A stretch of 6,106 nucleotides of DNA from Chloroflexota bacterium (GTDB lineage: Bacteria; Chloroflexota; Anaerolineae; Anaerolineales; UBA4823), in the NCBI GenBank assembly GCA_030636125.1, contig DAOVXM010000174.1, positions 1 through 6,106 of the forward strand, in the 5' to 3' direction. Position numbers and translations under genes: made by a program. Of this stretch, positions 1-5,788 are shown one piece after another. Position 1 is the stretch's first letter. Each line of letters starts with the position of its first letter. The notes beneath the pieces were generated by a model. That model saw only the letters and a program-made list of their open reading frames with translations. It did not search any database and was not told the DNA's origin.

Positions 1-52
1 ATATAAAAACTTTTGGGATATTCACTTTCCTTGAAGTTTTTGCATATAATAG

Positions 53-95
53 CGCAAGGTAATCGCAAGGTTTCCGTAGGGTAATCGCAGGTTTC
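53..95 (+). repeat. Four tandem ~11-bp direct repeats upstream of the promoter (candidate operator)
   Basis: Units start at 53 (CGCAAGGTAAT), 64 (CGCAAGGTTTC), 75 (CGTAGGGTAAT) and 86 (CGCAGGTTTC, one base shorter). An 8-bp core close to CGCAAGGT alternates with AAT or TTC, so the cores recur exactly every 11 bp on one face of the helix. The last unit ends one base before the TTGACG -35 box. Head-to-tail 11-bp repeats next to a -35 box are the known binding layout of OmpR/PhoB-family winged-helix response regulators. That such a regulator acts here is inference; the core is not a known Pho box that I recognise. Confidence 0.6.
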
Positions 96-124
96 TTGAC
101 GAATCCCAACTCTTGTGCTATATT
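96..124 (+). promoter_or_regulatory. Sigma70-type promoter with extended -10 for the binding-protein gene
   Basis: TTGACG at 96-101 (five of six consensus bases) is followed by exactly 17 bp and then TATATT at 119-124. TG at 116-117, one base before the hexamer, makes an extended -10. Transcription would start near 131, giving a leader of about 215 nt before the ATG at 346. It is the best-matching promoter in the upstream region. The tandem repeats at 53-95 directly abut it, which suggests an activator contacting RNA polymerase at the -35 region. Confidence 0.65.
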
Positions 125-130
125 GTTCTG

Positions 131-345
131 GATTTAAAACCGCTGCGGACCTTTTCTCTGACAATTGATCATTAATGGACTTTCCACGCAAAAACTGGTA
201 TTTCAACCAGTTACCTTACGATTAGCATTTGTTTTATAATTTGAAAGAGGTGAGACCTGGAACGAGATGACTAGATTCACCGTGCACGCGCGCAAATTTT
301 TTCGTTAACCCCCAAATCCAAATCTTCTAATTTATGGAGAAGCAA
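131..345 (+). other. Long 5' leader of the binding-protein mRNA, no gene
   Basis: About 215 nt separate the predicted transcription start from the ATG at 346. It holds a small hairpin (193-212). A second TATAAT lies at 235-240 but its only -35 partner is poor (TTACCT at 211-216, 18-bp spacing). A 13-codon frame at 267-308 has a purine-rich AGAGGTG about 14 bases upstream, too far for normal initiation. I recognise no riboswitch class. The Shine-Dalgarno GGAG for the lipoprotein is at 336-339, six bases before its ATG. Confidence 0.4.
193..212 (+). other. Small hairpin in the 5' leader
   Basis: AACTGGT (193-199) and ACCAGTT (206-212) form a perfect 7-bp stem with a 6-nt loop. No T run follows, so it is not a terminator. 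It may stabilise the leader or affect translation, or be chance. Confidence 0.3.
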
Positions 346-2397
346 ATGTTTAATAGTAAAAAGCTAGTGATAGCATTCGGTTTCCTGCTCGTTGCCAGCA
401 TGGTACTTGCAGCCTGTGCACCTGCGGCAACAGCGCCACCACCCGAAACAATCATCGAGACCGTGATTGTGACCGAATTCGTCGAAGGCGAGTCGGTTGA
501 AATAGTGCAGGTCGTTACACCAACCCCAGAACCGACTGGACCACGCACGCTGGTCATCTGCCAGGGACAGGAACCAGATACACTGTATCGGTATGGTGGA
601 ACGATGCTCGCTCAGAGCCACATCCTGGAAGCTATCGCTGGAGGCAGCTGGCTTGCTTATGACACGAACTCATTCGCCTACCAGCCGACCATCCTGGAGA
701 AGCTGCCCAACCTGGCTGATGGCGATGCCGTGTTAACCACAGTGACAGTCAGTGAAGGGGATACCGTCGTCGATATTAACCAAGAGATCGTTGCCCTTGA
801 TGCTGCCGCTGATCCCCCGATTATGATCGTTCCTGCTGGTGGTAGTCGTCCAGACGCGGTAGCCTACGAGGGCGGCGACTTCGAGATGGACCAGCTCTCA
901 GCCACATTCGTATTGCTGCCCGATCTGATGTGGTCAGACGGCACCCCCTTGACCGCAAGCGATTCGGTTTACGACTTCAACCTGCAGGCCGATCCCGACT
1001 CCCCAACAACGAAGTATACACTCGAGCGAACAGCTTCTTATGAGGCTTTGGACGACGTGACAACTGTGTGGACCGGATTACCCGGCTTTAAGGACGCCAG
1101 CTACTATCTCAACTACTTCGGGCCTTCCCCCGAGCATATTTGGGGCCAGTTCACTGCCGCCGAGCTGATCGAAGCCGAGGAATCCTCCCGGACACCGATC
1201 GGTTGGGGCCCCTACGTGATCGATGAGTGGGTCGCGGGCGACAGCATTACCTTGCACAAGAACCCCAATTATTACCGCGCGGACGAGGGTCTGCCGATTT
1301 TTGAGACCGCAGTGTACCGCTTCGTCGGCGAGAACTCCAACGCCAACATCGCCTCCGTGCTGTCCGGCGAATGCGACATCGTCGACCAGACTTCCGGTCT
1401 CGACGATCAGAGCGAACTGCTGCTTGAGCTGCAGGCCTCCGGCCAGATCAACGCCACCTTCGTCACCGGTACCATTTGGGAGCACATTGACTTCGGTATC
1501 CAGCCAGTCGATTACGACGATGGCTACACCCAGGGTACCGACCGCCCCGACTTCTTCAGCGATCAGCGCACCCGCCAGGCATTCATCATGTGCATGGACC
1601 GCCAGGCAGTGGTTGACACCATCCTGTTCGGACAGTCGATCGTGATCGACACCTACTTGCCTCCACAGCACCCGCTGTACAACAATGAGGTTATCCATTA
1701 CCCATTCGATCCTGAAGCAGCTGGCGCGTTACTCGACGAGGTTGGTTGGCTGGACAATGATGGCGATGCCTTTACCCCGCGCGTTGCTACCGGTGTAGAA
1801 GGCGTACCCGATGGCACTCTGTTGGAAGTCGCTTACGAGACCACCACCTCCGCCCTGCGCCAGCAGATCACGGCAGTCATCCAACAATCTCTTGGCCAGT
1901 GCGGTATCCAGGCTAACATCCAGCTGTACCCCGCCTCCGAGTGGTTTGTCGAGGGTCCTGAGGGCAAGCTCTTGGGTCGCCGCTTCGATCTGGGTGAATT
2001 CACCTGGTTGACCGGCGTTGAGCCGCCTTGTGACCTCTACCTGTCCACCCTGACACCTGGTCCAGATAACGAGGATTGGGTCTCCATCATGGATGGCGAG
2101 ACCCGCAACTTCGGCATCACCGGTTGGGGTGGCCAGAACGATCCTGGCTTCGCTGACGCCGCATATGACGCGGCTTGCAACGAAGCCCTCGGCTCACTGC
2201 CTGGCCAGCCCGCATACGAAGCTGCCCATAAGGAAGTCCAAGCGATCTTCGCCGAACAGCTGCCAGTGGCGCCGCTCTACCTGCGCCTCAAGCTGGCTGT
2301 CACCCGGCCTGATATGTGCGGCTTCATCATGGACCCAACCGCCAACAGCGAGTTCTGGAACATTGAAGAGTTCGATTACGGAGATTGCGCCGAGTAA
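346..2397 (+). CDS. ABC transporter substrate-binding lipoprotein, peptide/nickel family (SBP_bac_5)
   Basis: Extracytoplasmic solute-binding protein of the DppA/OppA family that captures a peptide-like solute and presents it to the permeases encoded downstream. I chose ATG 346 (683 aa) because GGAG sits six bases before it; ATG 334, four codons earlier, has no Shine-Dalgarno. From 346, a positively charged start (SKK) and a hydrophobic stretch end in a lipobox LAAC, making Cys24 the lipidation site. A disordered Thr/Pro/Glu-rich linker (VTPTPEP) follows. Numbering below is from 334: the family core is visible as WSDGTPLTASD (200-210), GWGPYVIDEW (290-299), KNPNYY (309-314), and RQAFIMCMDRQAVVDTILFG (414-433), where family members usually have an R.A...A.DR motif. 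A stretch of roughly 70 residues (about 120-190) before WSDGTPL appears extra relative to classic DppA, so the protein is somewhat long (family usually 500-600 aa). The ligand cannot be inferred. A terminator follows the stop, suggesting separate high-level expression. Confidence 0.93.
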   Translation: MFNSKKLVIAFGFLLVASMVLAACAPAATAPPPETIIETVIVTEFVEGESVEIVQVVTPTPEPTGPRTLVICQGQEPDTLYRYGGTMLAQSHILEAIAGGSWLAYDTNSFAYQPTILEKLPNLADGDAVLTTVTVSEGDTVVDINQEIVALDAAADPPIMIVPAGGSRPDAVAYEGGDFEMDQLSATFVLLPDLMWSDGTPLTASDSVYDFNLQADPDSPTTKYTLERTASYEALDDVTTVWTGLPGFKDASYYLNYFGPSPEHIWGQFTAAELIEAEESSRTPIGWGPYVIDEWVAGDSITLHKNPNYYRADEGLPIFETAVYRFVGENSNANIASVLSGECDIVDQTSGLDDQSELLLELQASGQINATFVTGTIWEHIDFGIQPVDYDDGYTQGTDRPDFFSDQRTRQAFIMCMDRQAVVDTILFGQSIVIDTYLPPQHPLYNNEVIHYPFDPEAAGALLDEVGWLDNDGDAFTPRVATGVEGVPDGTLLEVAYETTTSALRQQITAVIQQSLGQCGIQANIQLYPASEWFVEGPEGKLLGRRFDLGEFTWLTGVEPPCDLYLSTLTPGPDNEDWVSIMDGETRNFGITGWGGQNDPGFADAAYDAACNEALGSLPGQPAYEAAHKEVQAIFAEQLPVAPLYLRLKLAVTRPDMCGFIMDPTANSEFWNIEEFDYGDCAE

Positions 2398-2426
2398 TAT
2401 AACGGTTAGCAATTTCTTCAGAACAC

Positions 2427-2462
2427 AAAAGGATGGCAGTCAGTTGACTGCCATCCTTTTTT
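2427..2462 (+). terminator. Rho-independent terminator after the binding-protein gene
   Basis: AAAAGGATGGCAGTC (2427-2441) pairs perfectly with GACTGCCATCCTTTT (2446-2460) around the 4-nt loop AGTT, giving a 15-bp stem. Six T residues run from 2457 to 2462. It begins 29 bases after the lipoprotein stop codon. The A-rich 5' flank means it could also work partly on the other strand. Its position between binding protein and permeases would lower transcription of the membrane genes relative to the binding protein, a common arrangement in ABC importer operons. Confidence 0.9.
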
Positions 2463-2702
2463 CCTTCCACGTCTAAATGTCTTTTGTTGAATGCACTCCC
2501 ATTATGTTACTCTATCTTATAATTCTTTCACAGTCTCTCTGCGTTGGAATGTTGAACCTTCCAGGCATTTTTTTAGTAGAAATAGTAATATGAACAATGA
2601 TTGCGCGCCTTTATTCAAAACCCGGGTGGGAGATTATGTACTAATTCAGGTTCAGCGCCCAACTTAGCTCAATTAACCCCAGGAAGAAGGAGTAGTTGAG
2701 AG
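2463..2702 (+). other. Intergenic stretch between terminator and first permease
   Basis: No credible coding frame. A perfect TATAAT lies at 2518-2523, but no well-spaced -35 box accompanies it (TTGAAT at 2487-2492 is 25 bp away), so a separate permease promoter is possible but weak. A 5-bp stem TGGAA/TTCCA (2545-2549 with 2559-2563) is followed by seven T at 2568-2574; this is too weak to call a terminator. The permease Shine-Dalgarno AAGGAG is at 2687-2692, ten bases before the ATG at 2703. Confidence 0.4.
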
Positions 2703-4232
2703 ATGACTGCATATCTGATTCGCCGCACCTTTCAAATGTCGATCGTCGTAATCCTATCAACTTTCGCAATCTTCATGTTGCTCAACGTTGCCCCGGGTGG
2801 ACCGCTGTCCGGGTTAAGATTGTCGGCCGACCGAAAGGCACGCGTCAGCGAGGCTGATATCGCTCGCCTGGAAGCATACATGGGCTTGGACAAACCCATG
2901 GTGCTCCGTTACCTGACCTGGTTAGGCGGAGACGATTGGCTGGGCTCTGATTGGGTGTATGTTGGTCTCTCTCAATACAGTGAGCTCGATACCGCGAAAG
3001 ATGGCACACCGATCGTCAAGGTCGACCGTGATACCGGTGAGCAATATTATACTTTTACCAAGCACCGTTTCTGGGCTGACCCCGGTGTGGCGTATCTCAA
3101 CCCCGGATACATGCTTTGGGTCTGGGGGGAGGAGACCTCTCCTGGGGAGTACCAAGCAGGAGAGATCCAGGTTAAACCACCTGCATTGACTGAGGTTCCT
3201 GAGGATATCGCTGTTGCTGGATTTGTCGACTCACAAGACAGATATACCGTAGTCATTAAAGATCTAAATAATAATCTTTATACTATTAAAACTGGAGAAA
3301 ATACGGTTTGGAACTTCCCGCCTGGGGAAGGGAAACCGCGCCCCGAAGATGGTCGCTGGGCAAACATCTCCTGGCTCACAGGACCCGGCGGCCTGTTGGG
3401 CAGTTACGCTGGTTTCCACGGGGACACCCAAGGCATGGTGCGCATGGATTTCGGCTTCTCCTGGAAGCTGGCCCCTGGCCAACCGGTATCAGGCCTGATC
3501 ATGAGCCGCCTGGGGAACACGATCATGTTGATGGCCACCGCCGTATTGCTCTCCCTCTTGATAGGTATCCCGATCGGCATTTACTCTGCAGTTCATCAAT
3601 ACAGCAAAATGGACTACGTGGCTACAACCTTCGCCTTCTTCGGCTCAGCCATGCCCGTTTTCTGGTTTGGATTGATGCTCATCCTGATATTTACTTACCA
3701 GTTCAAACAATGGGGTCTGCCTTTCATGCCTTCCACGGGCGTCTTATCGGTGCGCGAAGCGCCGCCCGGCAGCTTCCTGGCGTTGCTCAATACCACACCT
3801 GGCAGCCTGATCGATCGCGGCGCGCATATCCTCTTACCGGCGATCATGCTGAGCTTGCTGTACATGGCCGGCTGGAGTCGTTATTCACGCTCCTCGATGC
3901 TCGAGGTTCTACGGCAGGATTATGTGCGGACTGCACGTGCTAAAGGACTCTTTGAACGGGTAGTGATCGTAAAACACGCCCTGCGCAATGCACTCATCCC
4001 GATCATCACGATCCTCGTATTTGATCTCGCAGGAATATTCAGCGGCGCCATCCTGACTGAAACCATATTCAGCTATCCCGGGATGGGTCGCCTTTATTTC
4101 GATGCCCTGACGCAAAGTGATTGGCCGGTTGTGATGGCGTATCTTTTCATCGTCGCCGTCTTAGTTGTCATAGCCACCCTGATCCGAGATATCGTTTATA
4201 CGATCGTCGACCCGCGCATCCGCTTCTCGTAG
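2703..4232 (+). CDS. ABC transporter permease, DppB/OppB type, with large extracytoplasmic insertion
   Basis: Integral membrane permease of a peptide/nickel-type importer; it pairs with the permease encoded next to form the channel. At 509 aa it is much longer than the usual 300-340. Family features run in order: the N-terminal signature MTAYLIRR and first membrane helix (about 10-30) with NVAPGGP, then RYLTWLGG (69-76). Family similarity resumes at DFGFSWKLAPGQPVSGLI (249-266), and five further hydrophobic segments lie near 272-294, 308-332, 373-391, 429-453 and 477-496. The EAA loop that docks on the ATPase is clear: EVLRQDYVRTARAKGL (401-416) followed by KHALRNALIP (424-433). The C-terminus DPRIRFS is typical. 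Residues about 83-245 are an insertion between helices 1 and 2, a loop that faces outside in this family. It is hydrophilic and probably beta-rich (for example YTVVIKDLNNNLYTIKTG). The start has AAGGAG upstream. The next permease begins 34 bp downstream. Confidence 0.93.
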   Translation: MTAYLIRRTFQMSIVVILSTFAIFMLLNVAPGGPLSGLRLSADRKARVSEADIARLEAYMGLDKPMVLRYLTWLGGDDWLGSDWVYVGLSQYSELDTAKDGTPIVKVDRDTGEQYYTFTKHRFWADPGVAYLNPGYMLWVWGEETSPGEYQAGEIQVKPPALTEVPEDIAVAGFVDSQDRYTVVIKDLNNNLYTIKTGENTVWNFPPGEGKPRPEDGRWANISWLTGPGGLLGSYAGFHGDTQGMVRMDFGFSWKLAPGQPVSGLIMSRLGNTIMLMATAVLLSLLIGIPIGIYSAVHQYSKMDYVATTFAFFGSAMPVFWFGLMLILIFTYQFKQWGLPFMPSTGVLSVREAPPGSFLALLNTTPGSLIDRGAHILLPAIMLSLLYMAGWSRYSRSSMLEVLRQDYVRTARAKGLFERVVIVKHALRNALIPIITILVFDLAGIFSGAILTETIFSYPGMGRLYFDALTQSDWPVVMAYLFIVAVLVVIATLIRDIVYTIVDPRIRFS

Positions 4233-4266
4233 GATACATATCCTAGAACATTAAGGAATTCGAAAA

Positions 4267-5208
4267 ATGGCAAATGTCGTCTCATTAGACAGCGAAACCC
4301 TTTCTACTGTCACCGAAGAATCACCCTGGAAAGTCATCTGGAGACGCTTCCGCAAACATAAATTGGCTGTCGCTGGTATGGTAACCATTTGTCTCATCTC
4401 TCTAGCCTGTTATCTGGCACCATTGTACGCCCCATACGACCCGATCAGGGATTTATCCAGAGATGAAAGTGGGCAGATACTGCGCAACGATCCGCCCTCT
4501 CTCCAGCACTTGATGGGCACAGACAGTATCGGCCGGGACGTATTTACCCGCCTGCTCTATGCCGGACAGATTTCGCTTTCGGTGGCATTTATCGTTACCA
4601 TTTTCGTCACAGTGATTGGGGTTCTGGTCGGCGCTTTTTCAGGATATTACGGAGGCTGGATTGATGATGTCATCCAGCGCTTCATCGAGTTCCTGATCAC
4701 TATTCCACTCTTACCATTGCTTTTAGCGTTTTCAGCTCTGCTGCGCGGGATCAGAATTCCTGGCTTGCCTCCGGAATGGAGCAGCGCGGCGATCATCACC
4801 CTCATTTTGATAATTTTCGGATGGATGAGCGGCGCGATTTTAATCCGGGGCATGGTGCTCTCGCTGCGCAACCAGGAATTCACTGAAGCCGCGAAAGCGC
4901 TTGGCTTGGGCAGCCTGGGGATCATACTCCGCCACATGATCCCCAATTCCCTGGCTCCGATTATCGTCTCTGCAACACTCAGTTTAGGAGGCGTGATCGT
5001 GCTCGAATCCGCGCTCTCCTTCCTTGGTTTCGGCATTCAACCCCCGATACCAACCTGGGGCAACATGCTCAGCGAATACCAAAACGACATGTGGACCCCA
5101 CCCGCCAAGGTCTTTTACCCGGGTCTGGTGATCTTCGTCTGTGTTTTGTCTTTCAATTACATTGGTGACGGTTTGCGCGATGCCATGGACCCGCGCTTGA
5201 AGCATTAA
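4267..5208 (+). CDS. ABC transporter permease, DppC/OppC type
   Basis: Second channel subunit of the same importer, 313 aa, the normal family length. A cytoplasmic N-terminus with WRRFRKHKLAVAG (25-37) leads into the first membrane helix (about 32-55), the OppC_N-type region. APYDPI (55-60) and HLMGTDSIGRDVFTRLLYAG (81-100) are classic family signatures. Further helices lie near 104-126, 137-160, 173-195, 226-256 and 283-302. The EAA loop reads FTEAAKALGLGS (205-216) with RHMIPNSLAPIIV (222-234) and should contact the ATPase. The C-terminal SFLGFGIQPPIPTWGNML (251-268) and GDGLRDAMDPR (300-310) are also characteristic. The Shine-Dalgarno AAGGAA (4253-4258) is eight bases before the ATG. The 34-bp gap after the first permease shows co-transcription. 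No insertion of the kind found in the partner permease is present. Confidence 0.95.
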   Translation: MANVVSLDSETLSTVTEESPWKVIWRRFRKHKLAVAGMVTICLISLACYLAPLYAPYDPIRDLSRDESGQILRNDPPSLQHLMGTDSIGRDVFTRLLYAGQISLSVAFIVTIFVTVIGVLVGAFSGYYGGWIDDVIQRFIEFLITIPLLPLLLAFSALLRGIRIPGLPPEWSSAAIITLILIIFGWMSGAILIRGMVLSLRNQEFTEAAKALGLGSLGIILRHMIPNSLAPIIVSATLSLGGVIVLESALSFLGFGIQPPIPTWGNMLSEYQNDMWTPPAKVFYPGLVIFVCVLSFNYIGDGLRDAMDPRLKH

Positions 5209-5214
5209 TCATCT

Positions 5215-5367
5215 GTGGATAATCAGCCCTCATCGCCCTCGCTTCTTCGGATGGCTGGCATGGCGTTATTGGTCCTGGTACCGCTTATCTACGGCATCAT
5301 CGCCTTAATACGGGTGACCTGCTTTGGGCCTCACCCGTATTTAATTTCCTGCCTCAGGCGATGGTGA
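5215..5367 (+). pseudogene. Possible frame-broken 5' part of the small gene that follows: cytoplasmic tail plus one membrane helix
   Basis: A frame from GTG 5215, six bases after the upstream permease stop, runs to TGA 5365-5367. It encodes a short polar tail (DNQPSSPSLLR) and then a strongly hydrophobic helix MAGMALLVLVPLIYGIIALI (5251-5310). The frame of the next gene is also open back to 5223, but in this stretch it reads an unconvincing WHGVIGPGTAYLRHHRLN. A single -1 frame change somewhere between about 5300 and 5360 would fuse helix and downstream domain into a membrane-anchored protein of about 178 aa. No convincing Shine-Dalgarno precedes 5215, 5251 or 5260, and no canonical slippery heptamer lies in the correct frame. 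An indel, a sequencing error, or chance hydrophobicity are all possible. Confidence 0.3.
5307..5341 (+). repeat. Perfect 11-bp inverted repeat (hairpin) between permease and small gene
   Basis: AATACGGGTGA (5307-5317) and TCACCCGTATT (5331-5341) are exact reverse complements around a 13-nt loop. Allowing one bulged T, the pairing extends by TTAA on the outside. The flank is TTTAATTT and not a clean T run, so it is a poor Rho-independent terminator. It could be an attenuator, an RNA processing or stability element, or an operator. It lies exactly where the reading frame appears to change. Confidence 0.5.
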
Positions 5368-5750
5368 TCCATTGTTTTGGTGAAAATGTGTATCTTGAAG
5401 CTGGCACTGCTGATTTCATTGCGCTGACTCAATTGATCAACCAGAGCCTTACTGGACGCAAGCGGTGGGATTCGATCTCAATTTCAGATCTGACGTACGA
5501 GGAATACCAATCACACCCAAAGATGATGGTGGTAGAATTGACCTATCCAAAACCAATTCGCGTGCATTCCCGATATAAGTTCTTTTCAAATGTCGATCGG
5601 ATCATCATCCCTCTCGTCGGGCGGCACACCCAATCAAAATCTGTATTTGGTCAACGTTTTGATTTCCCGATTCCGGGATCCTTTCATGCGGATGATATGG
5701 AGCCAGTCAAAGATTACCTGACTGAGAAGGACCTGTGTTCAGAACCTTAA
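5361..5750 (+). CDS. Unrecognised small protein between permease and ATPase genes
   Basis: A 129-aa frame that I do not recognise. The composition is that of a folded protein: a helix-like FIALTQLINQSLTG (19-32), then alternating strand-like segments MMVVELTYPKPIRVHSRYK (55-73) and DRIIIPLVG (79-87), and a hydrophilic C-terminus. There is no signal peptide or membrane segment within this frame, and no ATP-binding or catalytic motif. ATG 5361 has no well-placed Shine-Dalgarno (CAGG is only two bases away). The frame is open back to 5223, so the true start may lie upstream or in another frame (see the hydrophobic frame at 5215-5367). It is co-directional and lies 38 bases before the ATPase start, so it is probably part of the importer operon. 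If joined to the upstream helix it would be an anchored extracytoplasmic protein, perhaps an accessory to the transporter; that role is speculation. Confidence 0.6.
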   Translation: MVIHCFGENVYLEAGTADFIALTQLINQSLTGRKRWDSISISDLTYEEYQSHPKMMVVELTYPKPIRVHSRYKFFSNVDRIIIPLVGRHTQSKSVFGQRFDFPIPGSFHADDMEPVKDYLTEKDLCSEP

Positions 5751-5788
5751 TTCTTGGGTAACATGGGTGCAGATTCGGAGAAACCCTT

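Noticed and set aside
45..50. TATAAT as a -10 box
   Set aside because: TTGAAG at 31-36 is only 8 bp away and the TTCACT at 21-26 is a weak -35; the promoter at 96-124 is far better.
267..308. 13-codon upstream frame as a leader peptide
   Set aside because: The purine-rich AGAGGTG is about 14 bases from the ATG, too far, and the peptide shows no run of regulatory codons.
1078..1698. 206-aa open frame on the minus strand inside the lipoprotein gene
   Set aside because: It mirrors the strongly GC3-biased sense frame, has no Shine-Dalgarno or domain, and the sense protein carries clear family motifs throughout.
2545..2574. Second terminator before the permease
   Set aside because: Only a 5-bp stem with a 9-nt loop, and the T run starts five bases after the stem.
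3308..3943. 211-aa + strand frame inside the first permease
   Set aside because: Out-of-frame shadow, Arg/His-rich and without membrane character; the permease frame covering it contains conserved helices and part of the EAA region.
5323..5329. TTTGGGC as a -1 slippery heptamer
   Set aside because: Its pattern fits X XXY YYZ only in the frame that is not used here, so it cannot explain the observed change of frame.
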